This document shows, piece by piece, positions 1-7,922 of a stretch of 64,000 nucleotides of DNA; position 1 is the stretch's first letter; every line of letters starts with the position of its first letter. The notes under the pieces are model-generated. The model worked only from the letters and a program-made list of their open reading frames with translations. It was not told the DNA's origin and did no database searches. The stretch spans positions 711,837 through 775,836 of the forward strand of contig NZ_JACBAZ010000002.1 in assembly GCF_013391475.1 (NCBI RefSeq), written 5' to 3'. Source of the DNA: Oceaniferula marina (GTDB lineage: Bacteria > Verrucomicrobiota > Verrucomicrobiia > Verrucomicrobiales > Akkermansiaceae). Position numbers and translations under genes: made by a program.

Positions 1-3
1 TGG

Positions 4-460
4 TGGAGGTGGTTGTGGAGTGCTTTGGTTTTGGTTACCCAAGCCTGCCGACAGCTTGAAAAGCTGTCCTACTTTTGGCACTGGACCCTTGAATGCATCG
101 CTGGATTTGACGGGGGGGATGTAGGACAGGATTGTATCCTGTCGGTCTTTCTTGATGGAGGTGGTTGTGGAGTGCTTTGGTTTTGGTTACCCAAGCCTGC
201 CGACAGCTTGAAAAGCTGTCCTACTTTTGCACTGGACCCTTGAATACATCGCTGGATTTGACGAGGGGAATGTAGGACAGGATTGTACCCTGTCGGTCTT
301 TCTTGGTGGAGGTGGTTGTGGAGTGCTTTGGTTTTGGTTACCCAAGCCTGCCGACAGCTTGAAAAGCTGTCCTACTTTTGGCACTGGACCCTTGAATACA
401 TCGCTGGATTTGACGGGGGGGATGTAGGACAGGATTGTACCCTGTCGCTCTTTCTTGGTG
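4..460. repeat. Three tandem ~152-bp repeats, each with two REP-like hairpins
   Basis: Near-identical units start at 4, 156 and 307 (period 152, then 151 because one G is lost). Each holds two imperfect palindromes: one reads CCGAC-stem-GTCCTAC (48-72, 200-224, 351-375) and the other is the inverse, GTAGGAC-stem-GTCGG (121-145, 272-296, 424-448). Opposite hairpins in one unit resemble BIME arrangements of REP elements. The array may continue beyond the left edge. Open frames across it are repetitive and look non-coding. Confidence 0.9.
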
Positions 461-490
461 AGCCCAATGATGGGAGCCGGATTAGGTACA

Positions 491-546
491 TAAAAAAACA
501 CCGCGCAGTTAGGCATGTAGGATACATGATCTAACCTTGCGGTGTG
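491..546 (-). terminator. Probable terminator of the kdsA-lptCA-lptB-hpf operon
   Basis: On the minus strand an acaccgc...gcggtgt stem, extended by ggttag/ctaac pairing with small bulges, is followed by seven T residues (the A run at 492-498 on the plus strand). It lies about 45 bp past the hpf stop, as expected for an intrinsic terminator. Confidence 0.65.
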
Positions 547-592
547 TGATGGATTGACTGCCGGTTCTATAGTCTAACCGTTAAAGTGGTAT

Positions 593-1186
593 TTACGGTT
601 CAATGACGGCGTAGTCGCCATCTTTGCGCCGATAGAGAATTTGTAGAACGTCACGCCGTTCGTTGTTGAAAACAACAAAGGGTTTTTCCGAGAGTTCAAG
701 TTCCATGATGGCATCCTCTTTGAGCATCGTTTTCAGACGGTAGCTTTCACGGTGGATGATCATGGGTTCCGGATCCTGCTCGAGTTCTTCCTCGTGGTCG
801 AGTTTGTCAAGGAACTCGGATGAGAACACCTTTTCATCAAGGTGCTTGATGGTGTCCTTGCGTCGATTCGGTCGCTGTTTGCGCAGGAGGCGCGTTTTAT
901 GTTTACGCATGCGCCGTGCGATTTTGGAAATGGTGTCGTCGATGGCAGCATACATGTCTTTGCCTTCGGTAGATGCATCAATGGTGATGTGGTTGGCACA
1001 AAAGAGAATGATCTCGACGATGTGTCGGTTCTTTTGTACGTCGAGGATGGCTTTTGCCTCGATGATTTTGGGGTAATCCAGGTGAAGCCCCTGAATGCGT
1101 TTGGTTGCGTAGTCCCGAAGTGAATCGGTGACTTTTTCGTGACGGACGGTCACGGTGATAGGTGTGTTAGCGTTAGCTGTTTGCAT
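593..1186 (-). CDS. hpf: Ribosome hibernation promoting factor, long form
   Basis: A 197-residue long-type HPF, which dimerises 70S ribosomes into inactive 100S particles when growth stops. The N-terminal S30AE domain (about residues 8-105, from ITVTVRHEKVTDSLRDYA) binds the decoding region. An acidic linker follows. The C-terminal dimerisation domain (about 140-197) has the hallmark stretches FVVFNNE and YRRKDGDYAVIEP. The ATG is preceded by an AAAGGAAA ribosome-binding site. It is the last gene of the kdsA-lptCA-lptB-hpf block. In many proteobacteria rpoN sits between lptB and hpf; here the 132-bp gap holds no gene. Confidence 0.95.
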   Translation of the reverse strand: MQTANANTPITVTVRHEKVTDSLRDYATKRIQGLHLDYPKIIEAKAILDVQKNRHIVEIILFCANHITIDASTEGKDMYAAIDDTISKIARRMRKHKTRLLRKQRPNRRKDTIKHLDEKVFSSEFLDKLDHEEELEQDPEPMIIHRESYRLKTMLKEDAIMELELSEKPFVVFNNERRDVLQILYRRKDGDYAVIEP

Positions 1187-1318
1187 CTATGTTTCCTTTC
1201 TTGTTTGGGTTTCGTTCTTTGTTTATTTCCGATCAGATAGGGAGAGTGACTATGGTGAAATATGGCACATGATTTCCGTATTTCTACAATTAAAAATCTA
1301 AAGTGTGTTGGGTAGAAA

Positions 1319-2116
1319 TTAAAGAACAAAATCCTCTCCGAGGTAATGTTTTCTGGCGAGGGGGTCGTTGGCGATATCGGCGGCTTCACCCTCGAGGATG
1401 AGTTTGCCTTCGTAGAGGAGGTAGGCGTGGTCGACGATGTGCAGTGTTTCCCGCACATTGTGGTCTGTGATCAGAATGGAAAGCCCGTCGTTGTCGCGTA
1501 AATCACGGACAATGCTTTGAATATCACCAACGGCGATGGGGTCGACCCCGCTGAAAGGTTCGTCGAGCATCAGTAGGCTGGGGTTGGTGCAGAGGGATCG
1601 GGCCAGAGTGAGTCGGCGTTTTTCTCCGCCAGAGAGGGCGAGGGCTTCGGATTTGCGGATGTGGGTGATGCTGAAGCGTTCGAGCAGTTCGTCGATGCGC
1701 ATGTTCCTCTGCTTCCGGCTGAGGTCCTTACGGGTTTCGAGCACGGCCTTGAGGTTGTTTTCAACACTGAGATGGCGAAAAATGGACTCTTCCTGGGGTA
1801 AGTAGCCCATGCCGAGCCGGGCCCGTTTATGCATGGGTAGGGTGGAGATATCTTTACCGCTGAAGGTGACAACTCCGGCATCGGGTGGGATCAGCCCCGC
1901 GATCATATAGAAACTGGTGGTTTTGCCGGCTCCGTTGGGCCCCAAAAGGCCGACGATTTCGCCTTCGCGCACACTGAGGTGGACGTTGTTGACGACGGTT
2001 CGGCCGCCGTAGGTTTTCATCAGTCCCTGGGCTTCCAATAGCGATGGGGCTACACGACGGGAGTTGGTTCCAACGTGGATAGGGCCGTGGTTTTCTGGGG
2101 CGCTCACTTCAGACAT
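1319..2116 (-). CDS. lptB: LPS export ABC transporter ATP-binding protein LptB
   Basis: Cytoplasmic ATPase that powers LPS extraction from the inner membrane together with LptF/LptG, which are not in this window. Visible motifs in the 265-residue product are Walker A GPNGAGKT (about 59-66), signature LSGGEKRR (about 161), Walker B LLMLDEP with the D-loop GVD, and an H-loop His in ITDHN. It has roughly 25 extra N-terminal residues compared with compact LptB proteins. I chose the ATG at 2116; a TTG two codons upstream is also in frame, and neither has a clear Shine-Dalgarno site. It follows the LptC/LptA-type gene by 45 bp. Confidence 0.92.
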   Translation of the reverse strand: MSEVSAPENHGPIHVGTNSRRVAPSLLEAQGLMKTYGGRTVVNNVHLSVREGEIVGLLGPNGAGKTTSFYMIAGLIPPDAGVVTFSGKDISTLPMHKRARLGMGYLPQEESIFRHLSVENNLKAVLETRKDLSRKQRNMRIDELLERFSITHIRKSEALALSGGEKRRLTLARSLCTNPSLLMLDEPFSGVDPIAVGDIQSIVRDLRDNDGLSILITDHNVRETLHIVDHAYLLYEGKLILEGEAADIANDPLARKHYLGEDFVL

Positions 2117-2161
2117 GGTCAAGGAGGTGGAAATTAAGAATGAGGAATGGGAAATGAGGCC

Positions 2162-3748
2162 TTAGGGTTGGGCCGTTTTTTTAGGGGCTGCCTTTTTATC
2201 TTTGTCTGATGAAAGCTTGGCTTGGCTGGTGTCGATGACCGTGGTGGCTCTCCCTTCAAGCAGGAATTTACCATTTTTCTCGATTTTGATGTACTTGTTG
2301 TCTTCCTCGGATTGGACATATTGGTGTTTTCCGATCTGGATGCGTGGTTTCTTTCCGCGCAGGATCATCTCACCGGTTTTGGCATCGTAGCTGGCTGTCT
2401 CGCTGGTGGCAATGTAGGTCTGTCCTTTTTCGTCTTTTCGAATAATGCGGACGCTGCCGGTAGCGACGATTTTTTTCAGATCGCCAAAGGAGGCTGCAAG
2501 TGAGTTTTCGTCACCTTTTTTTGCCTCTTCCTTGGTTTTGTCGGTCTTGGTTTGCTTGTTGGGAGACTTCGGCTGCTTTGTTTCCGGGGTGTTTGTTGGG
2601 GGGGCGGTTTTCGGTGTTTCGTTCCTAGGTGTTTCGATCTTCGATTTTTTGTTGGACTTGCCTGGTTTTGCCGTTTTGGCCTCCACTTGTTTTTTTTCGA
2701 GGAACACTTTCAGTTCGTCGCTGCAGGTGAGTTCAAAACGAGGCTCTTTGAGGCGAATATTTTTGAGGTAGGCGAGAACGCCGGTGTCGGTGTCAAAATA
2801 GAGACCTCCATCACATTTGACTTCGAGAAGTTGGGGGGGGGCTTCTTTTTTTGTGCTGTTTTTGTTACCTGTGTTTGGCGTGGTGTCTTTTACGTTCACC
2901 TGCGGGGTGGAAGTTGCTTTGGTTGGAGCGGCAGTACTGACCAGCAGTGCTCCCTGACCGATGCTTTCTAGAAACGGGGCCATGGTGTCGTCCGCCGTCT
3001 GCATGAGTTTCCGTTCTTCTTCGAGTGAGCGCGCGGCTTCTTGCTGCTTGTGCTCGATCACTGAGCTTGTTGGTTTTGCAAGTTGATCCAGCTCTCCTAG
3101 TTGTGCTTCTGTTAGTGGGGTGGGAGGTGTGGCAACCGAAACTTGTGTTAGGTTGGTGATTGCGGCGGTAATCGCGAGCGAGGATGTCAGTAGGCGGGGA
3201 TGTGGTTTCAGCTGCATGGCGGAAGATGTGTCGACGGGTTTGCTGAGGAATTCGGTGCTTGCGGGTCCTAACAGGAATCCGCGTTTTTGGTTCCAGTGAA
3301 AAATCAGGCCGGTTCCATTTGCCCGGTAATGTTGTTTTTCTAAATCACCTCTGAGGGTAATGGTTTCACTGGCGTGAAGGGTGGAGTTTTGTTGGTTGTA
3401 GATCGCCTGGGCCATTTCGGTATGGGCCCGGACGGTGCCATCTTTGTCGTAGAGTTCGATGGTGACGTGGTGGCCTTCGATACGGTGTTGGTCGAGCACG
3501 GTGAGGCGGTCGGCCTTAAGCAAGGATTCAGGGTTGTAGTCTTTGTCGTAACGAGGGAGGCGGACCCGCTGGAGGATACTTCCTTCGGGAAGAATATCCA
3601 GGGTGGGAAAGGCGGTGCGTGCCGGGCTTTGGGCCTCTTCCTTTTCTTCCGCCGTGAAAGCGGGCTGGCCATGCAACAGCGAGATCCCCGCAAGAATCCA
3701 GGCTATCCTGTGGGATGGGAGTTTGAATGTGTTCAGAGGTAAAGGCAC
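2162..3748 (-). CDS. Periplasmic LPS-transport protein, LptC/LptA-type fusion
   Basis: A 528-residue exported protein. An N-terminal hydrophobic segment ends near AFTA (about residue 32) and looks like a signal peptide or anchor. Residues about 50-150 resemble LptC (short repeated beta units). A second OstA-like piece begins near 310 (LEVKCDGGLYFDTDTGVLA). After a Lys/Pro-rich linker (about 355-430), a third LptA-like segment carries VATGSVRI and MILRGKKPRI. Its place between kdsA and lptB supports a bridging role in carrying LPS across the periplasm. Classical LptC and LptA are about 190 residues each, so a fusion is the simplest reading. The domain assignment is by eye, not from a profile search. 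Confidence 0.75.
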   Translation of the reverse strand: MPLPLNTFKLPSHRIAWILAGISLLHGQPAFTAEEKEEAQSPARTAFPTLDILPEGSILQRVRLPRYDKDYNPESLLKADRLTVLDQHRIEGHHVTIELYDKDGTVRAHTEMAQAIYNQQNSTLHASETITLRGDLEKQHYRANGTGLIFHWNQKRGFLLGPASTEFLSKPVDTSSAMQLKPHPRLLTSSLAITAAITNLTQVSVATPPTPLTEAQLGELDQLAKPTSSVIEHKQQEAARSLEEERKLMQTADDTMAPFLESIGQGALLVSTAAPTKATSTPQVNVKDTTPNTGNKNSTKKEAPPQLLEVKCDGGLYFDTDTGVLAYLKNIRLKEPRFELTCSDELKVFLEKKQVEAKTAKPGKSNKKSKIETPRNETPKTAPPTNTPETKQPKSPNKQTKTDKTKEEAKKGDENSLAASFGDLKKIVATGSVRIIRKDEKGQTYIATSETASYDAKTGEMILRGKKPRIQIGKHQYVQSEEDNKYIKIEKNGKFLLEGRATTVIDTSQAKLSSDKDKKAAPKKTAQP

Positions 3749-3768
3749 GGCGCTCGGTGCGTCGGGGG

Positions 3769-4584
3769 TTAGATCTTGCCGTGGGCAGCCTGGTGAATCG
3801 CCAAAAGACGAGTCACCGTGGATTCGATCTCGTTGAGCGGAATTTGGTTTGGGCCGTCGGAGAAAGCTTTGTCCGGGTTGACATGGGTTTCCATAAACAG
3901 TCCGTCAACACCGGTGGCAACTGCGGCTCGGGCGAGTACGGGGGCAAGTTCTCCATCGCCTCCTGTGGTGCCACCGAGGCCGCCAGGTCGTTGAACGGCG
4001 TGGGTGGCGTCAAAAATCACTTTCATACCCATGTCTCGCATCCAATGAAGTGAGCGCATATCGGCGACCAGATTATTATAGCCGAATGAGGACCCGCGTT
4101 CGGTGATGTAATAGTGCTCACAGCCGAAATGTTCGAGTTTGGTGGCGATGTTACTGACATCCCAGGGAGCGAGGAATTGTCCTTTTTTGACGTTCAGCGG
4201 CCGGCCTGTTTTAGCACAGGCTTCGAGCAGATCGGTTTGGCGGCAGAGAAATGCCGGGATTTGGAGAAAATCGATTGTTTCGGATGCAATTTCTGCTTCC
4301 TCCGCGGTGTGGACGTCGGTAGTGACGGGAATTTCGAGCTCTTTGCCAATTTCTCCAAGGATGCGGCATCCTTCCTTGACCCCGGGGCCTCGGAAAGAAT
4401 CTACGGATGTCCGGTTGGCCTTGTCGTAGGAGGCCTTGAAGATGAACTGGATGCCAGTGGTTTCGGCGATTTCCTTGAGGGAACGTGCCATTTGCCAGGC
4501 AAAATCTTCAAGTTCGAGGGCGCAGGGACCAAGAATAAAGAAGGGAGAAGATGGATCGATGTGTAGCTTGCCGATTTGACTCAT
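3769..4584 (-). CDS. kdsA: 3-deoxy-8-phosphooctulonate synthase, metal-dependent type
   Basis: Condenses phosphoenolpyruvate with arabinose 5-phosphate to give KDO-8-phosphate for the LPS inner core. Family motifs: FFILGPCALE, FKASYDKANRTS, ITERGSSFGYNN, DATHAVQRPGG and FMETHVNPDKAFSDGPNQ. The Cys of GPCA, with the later His, Glu and Asp, matches the metal-binding set of the metallo-enzyme; the E. coli non-metal enzyme has Asn at the Cys position. I chose the ATG at 4584 because the usual N-terminus starts near there; in-frame ATG 4617 and GTG 4635 are possible, and no start has a clear ribosome-binding site. First gene of the LPS operon, 20 bp before the next. Confidence 0.93.
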   Translation of the reverse strand: MSQIGKLHIDPSSPFFILGPCALELEDFAWQMARSLKEIAETTGIQFIFKASYDKANRTSVDSFRGPGVKEGCRILGEIGKELEIPVTTDVHTAEEAEIASETIDFLQIPAFLCRQTDLLEACAKTGRPLNVKKGQFLAPWDVSNIATKLEHFGCEHYYITERGSSFGYNNLVADMRSLHWMRDMGMKVIFDATHAVQRPGGLGGTTGGDGELAPVLARAAVATGVDGLFMETHVNPDKAFSDGPNQIPLNEIESTVTRLLAIHQAAHGKI

Positions 4585-4932
4585 GAGATAGCGATGATTG
4601 CTACCCAAACTAGGCATGCTCCCGGAATATGGCACGTAAAAATTACGGATAATTGGAAATTTTATCCTGAGGATGGCTTGTCCATGCGGGCTGCGATAGG
4701 AAACGCCCCCCCATCAGGGGATGGGGGTAGCCAGCCTCCCTGATTTGAGTCATCTCCTTTTGATTGGTATTTAAACTGCATCAAATTCGCTAACGCGGTG
4801 AAGAGTTAGGCTCTGATAGGGGGAGGGGCTCGGGCTTGATTGACATGGGCTTAAATCGAAGAATTGATTCCTTGTTTGATTTATATTTGTTCGTATGAAC
4901 ATTCTCTGTGTCGTCAAGCGGACAGTTCCTAA
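4585..4932. other. Intergenic stretch with no recognised gene
   Basis: About 350 bp between kdsA and the open frame of the first PEP-CTERM gene. It should hold the kdsA operon promoter on the minus strand, but I could not pick a convincing -35/-10 pair. A GC-rich patch at about 4706-4740 (cccccatcaggggatggggg) forms a weak hairpin. Nothing else was identified. Confidence 0.5.
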
Positions 4933-4995
4933 GTAGACATTTGTTCCTTTGTCAGCTCATGGCAGCTCCTCCGAATACCTCGCTTCAAAGGCAAG

Positions 4996-5568
4996 TTGCC
5001 AGCAGCCCATCTTTCCTACAACGGAACCAATCATGGCAGCTATTCAGGAGACTTCTCGGCATTGGCTACTAATAACTTTGCGGTTGAGTTCTGGGTAAGA
5101 ACAAGCAACCTGACTCAAAGTGCGATTAGTGTTTTTCAAACAGGGAATAATAATAATGGTAGCCTTAAAATAGGCATTGCTGGTGGAGTTTGGACTGCGA
5201 GTTATCACAACGTAGGTTGGATTGGAGCTACTGATGGAGTCGGTCAAGCCGTCACTTCCGGGACGTGGACCCATTTGGCGGTCATTCGTGATAATGGCAC
5301 ATCCACTTTTTACATTGATGGCGTGGCTCAATCTGGAACTTCAAATGGAACTCCAGTTCACAATGACTCGGCTCACCTCGCAGTAAATCCCGGCGGATTC
5401 GCAGGCAACTGGTTTGAGGGCGACTTGGATGAAATCAATACCTTTACGTTCGTCTCAGGTGTCGATGACCCTGTCGCAGCTCTCAGTATCAATGCAGTCC
5501 CAGAACCCGCATCGACAGCCTTTTTAGGACTCAGCGGTCTCGTCTTCCTTCTGAGGCGCCGCAAATAA
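4996..5568 (+). CDS. LamG-like PEP-CTERM protein lacking its N-terminus
   Basis: A concanavalin/LamG-type beta-sandwich domain (NNFAVEFWVRTSN..., GTWTHLAVIRDNGTSTFYIDG) followed by a C-terminal sorting tag: VPEPAS, a short hydrophobic helix and RRRK. Such proteins are normally exported, and the tag is processed by an exosortase. No signal peptide is encoded. The frame is open from 4933 but contains no ATG, and the first possible start (TTG 4996) enters directly into the LamG fold. The nearest upstream ATG (4959) is in another frame. This is therefore probably a 5'-truncated or frameshifted remnant. The intact relative starts 217 bp downstream. Confidence 0.6.
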   Translation: MPAAHLSYNGTNHGSYSGDFSALATNNFAVEFWVRTSNLTQSAISVFQTGNNNNGSLKIGIAGGVWTASYHNVGWIGATDGVGQAVTSGTWTHLAVIRDNGTSTFYIDGVAQSGTSNGTPVHNDSAHLAVNPGGFAGNWFEGDLDEINTFTFVSGVDDPVAALSINAVPEPASTAFLGLSGLVFLLRRRK

Positions 5569-5785
5569 ATCTCGCTCGGGATACACAGGGTGGGGGTAAT
5601 CCATTCCATTAGGACCATGTTCTGCCCCATGTTCTGCCTAGAGTGTCCCTATTGATGAGGCAACGGTAGCTATTCTCGGCAGGCAGTCATTTTTTCGGTG
5701 TTCGCTTTAATGAGGCAACACGCCGACTGAGCGCCTTTGATTTCTGTCTTTACTGATTCCTAAAAAAAGCTATACGGGTAGAACT

Positions 5786-6565
5786 ATGACTCGATTATGC
5801 CTCCTATTAATCTCCACATTTCTCGCGTCAGCAAGCTATGTCTCAGCAGGCTTGGTCGCTCACTATGACTTCACTGACGGTGACCTTACCGACAATGAAG
5901 TGGGTGCGAATTACACCCTGACCCATGTGCAAAATGGCACAGGAGCAGTCAGCATCAATGCCGATGGTTCGGCAGCATTTCCAGGCAACGACAGCTCAAG
6001 CGGCAACCACGCCTTCTTGGAGACCGCGGCTTATGGAACGACGGGGGTTGCCAACTTCACGGTCTCATTTTGGTGGAAAACAAACAACCTTGCCCAGGGA
6101 AATTACCAAGGGCTCTTTTCCAGCGACGATGCCAACGCAAGCTTCTCTTGGCAACTTGATAACAGTGGCAGCAATATGCGGTTTGTCTCCAACGGAAGCC
6201 CCACCCTGACCTACGCCGAAAGCAACCTCAGCACTGACACCTGGTATCACACGGTCATCCGCAAAGAAACCGGAGCGGGAGATAACTATACTCAAGTTTA
6301 TATCACCAGCGAAGGGGGCGTGACGCCTGTCTTGGTAATGAACCAAAACTCCAACCCCGGAGGGCTGAATGAATTCAGACTTGGCGTCAATCGGAACTCC
6401 GACTCATTGTTTGCCATGGATATGGCTAACGTCAAAATCTACAATGACGCCTCCGTGGACCTTTCCTCCTTACTGGCAGAAGGTCCCGGTTTGGTTCCCG
6501 AGCCCTCATCCACCGCATTGCTCGGTCTTGGTGGATTGGCACTGATCCTACGCCGCAGAAAATAA
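5786..6565 (+). CDS. LamG-like domain PEP-CTERM protein
   Basis: 259 residues with a signal peptide (about 1-21, ending SYVSA), a LamG/concanavalin-like domain (about 23-230; FTVSFWWKTNN, WYHTVIRKETG) and a PEP-CTERM tag VPEPSSTALLGLGGLALILRRRK-like at the end. It is presumably exported, transferred to exosortase and held at the surface or in the exopolysaccharide; no exosortase gene lies in the window. The ligand is unknown. A strong intrinsic terminator follows 33 bp after the stop, so this is likely a single-gene unit. Confidence 0.85.
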   Translation: MTRLCLLLISTFLASASYVSAGLVAHYDFTDGDLTDNEVGANYTLTHVQNGTGAVSINADGSAAFPGNDSSSGNHAFLETAAYGTTGVANFTVSFWWKTNNLAQGNYQGLFSSDDANASFSWQLDNSGSNMRFVSNGSPTLTYAESNLSTDTWYHTVIRKETGAGDNYTQVYITSEGGVTPVLVMNQNSNPGGLNEFRLGVNRNSDSLFAMDMANVKIYNDASVDLSSLLAEGPGLVPEPSSTALLGLGGLALILRRRK

Positions 6566-6598
6566 TTCAAACATATCTGTTTGCCCTAGCGATTACCA

Positions 6599-6631
6599 CC
6601 ACTCTCCCGATAAAGAGAGTGGTTTTTTTTT
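6599..6631 (+). terminator. Intrinsic terminator after the PEP-CTERM gene
   Basis: Eight-bp perfect stem ccactctc/gagagtgg (6599-6606 and 6615-6622), 8-nt loop, then nine T residues (6623-6631). Confidence 0.93.
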
Positions 6632-6721
6632 GTCTGGTTATCTAGCAGTTCCTGAGAACACCGAAGGGCCGAAGCCATTTTCGAGTTCGTACGGAGGGGA
6701 GGCGTTGTTGAAGTTTTGATT

Positions 6722-7369
6722 TTATTGGTTTCTCCTTGAACGGTGGCAGCATGCAAAGCCGATGCTCATGGCAAGCAGGGTTGAGCTGCTTGGTTCAGGG
6801 ACTGTGGTGACATAGGTTTCAAAAATCAGATTCGAAGGTAATACGAAAGGGGTCCATGGTGGTGTTCCTGCGGGTTCGCGGCCGTATTCGCTTTCTCCAT
6901 TTGTAAGCGCGCCAGGCTGAGTGCTGGCTCCGATGGCTACCGTGTTATTTGTCGGGTCGTTAACTCTAAAGGCTAAGACGTCACCAGCTGTGACCGAAAT
7001 GTTGTATGGAGTTAAGTCAACTGCAACAAGGGGGATTCCATGTACTGTGGCTCTCGATGTTATATTCAGAGCTGGGATCGACAAGTTTGCAAGAATGTTA
7101 GGGCCTGTGTCCGCTTCCGTTGGTACACCGCCAACAGTAGTTCTGACATCAAACTCCAAATCCACAGTAGGAGTAACGCCTTGTGTGCTCAGATAGAGGT
7201 GGATTGATGAGAGTGTCCCAGTGTTACTTACCGTAAAGGTTTGGGCTCGTTCGCCGAAAAACCCAATTTCAAGTTGAGGGTAGTGAGAAGTGTCGAGGAC
7301 AACTGCTGCCTGGCTAGTTGCAGGAATCAGCAGAGCGGTTGTAATAAGGGAGAGAATCGATTTTTTCAT
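6722..7369 (-). CDS. PEP-CTERM domain protein, unknown function
   Basis: 215 residues. The signal peptide runs MKKSILSLITTALLIPATSQA, followed by a beta-rich domain of unknown function (FTVSNTGTLSSIHLYLS, NILANLSIPALNI) and a C-terminal tag VPEPSSSTLLAMSIGFACCHRSRRNQ. The tag has the PEP motif, hydrophobic stretch and basic tail, although the tail HRSRRNQ is longer than the usual RRRK. The body resembles the adhesive beta-sandwich anchors common in PEP-CTERM proteins, but I cannot name a specific family. It is convergent with the PEP-CTERM gene at 5786-6565. Confidence 0.8.
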   Translation of the reverse strand: MKKSILSLITTALLIPATSQAAVVLDTSHYPQLEIGFFGERAQTFTVSNTGTLSSIHLYLSTQGVTPTVDLEFDVRTTVGGVPTEADTGPNILANLSIPALNITSRATVHGIPLVAVDLTPYNISVTAGDVLAFRVNDPTNNTVAIGASTQPGALTNGESEYGREPAGTPPWTPFVLPSNLIFETYVTTVPEPSSSTLLAMSIGFACCHRSRRNQ

Positions 7370-7922
7370 GGGAGACGGGTATCTATTCAGATGCCTGATC
7401 TCGAGTCAAATAGGATGTGTGTATGTATTCTCTATGCCCGATGAAAGCATCCCCGAATTCCTCATCTAAAAAGCCAATTCCTAGAAACTCAAGTGACATT
7501 CATGCCGGGCCCTATTTCCCCTCCGCGTTGAAACTGTCGAATGATCGGTGCGACAAAAAAATACATCTGGAATCCCGGTGTATGGAAATCACAGCCCGGA
7601 TAACCCGTTTCGATTCGGATTTGGAATGGGTATGACCAGTGTAACCAGTGACCCTTTTCAGGGCTGTGAAATGCGCAACAATGAGCAAGATAGGCTATTC
7701 TCAAATTCGAAGTGAAGCACTAGGGTGCTAATAGGTAGCTCTTTATGAAAGCAACCTTTACCTCCGTAACCCAAAATAAGTTTCTTACATTGCCCCAGCT
7801 TCCGCTGCGGCCTGGAAAAACTGAAACTATTTGGCCGAGCATTGCGCCAGTTCGTCCGGAAACGGGGTGTCGTGTGCTTTAGCCAATCCAGACAAACCAA
7901 ACATTATAGTACCAATACCATC
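7370..7922. other. Long leader region upstream of the tryptophanase-family gene
   Basis: About 550 bp between a minus-strand PEP-CTERM gene and the lyase. The open frames on both strands have no recognisable product. A 45-codon frame at 7745-7882 lies just ahead of the lyase. No promoter was identified with confidence. Confidence 0.5.
7745..7882 (+). other. Possible leader ORF before the tryptophanase-family gene
   Basis: ATG at 7745, TAG at 7880-7882, 45 codons, ending 40 bp before the lyase ATG. It has a single Trp (residue 30) in ETIWPSIAPVRPE, followed by several prolines. E. coli tnaA is controlled by the leader peptide TnaC, which also has one essential Trp and a proline, but the spacing and ending here differ. 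The ribosome-binding site is weak. This is a speculative regulatory reading. Confidence 0.2.

Noticed and set aside
187-534. Open frames across the left-edge repeats
   Set aside because: They repeat the same peptide each 152 bp and cover hairpins; typical of non-coding tandem repeats.
7417-7635. 72-codon frame upstream of the lyase
   Set aside because: No ribosome-binding site, no family-like composition, and no conservation argument.
7658-7900. 80-codon minus-strand frame
   Set aside because: Composition is not protein-like, and it overlaps the candidate leader ORF.
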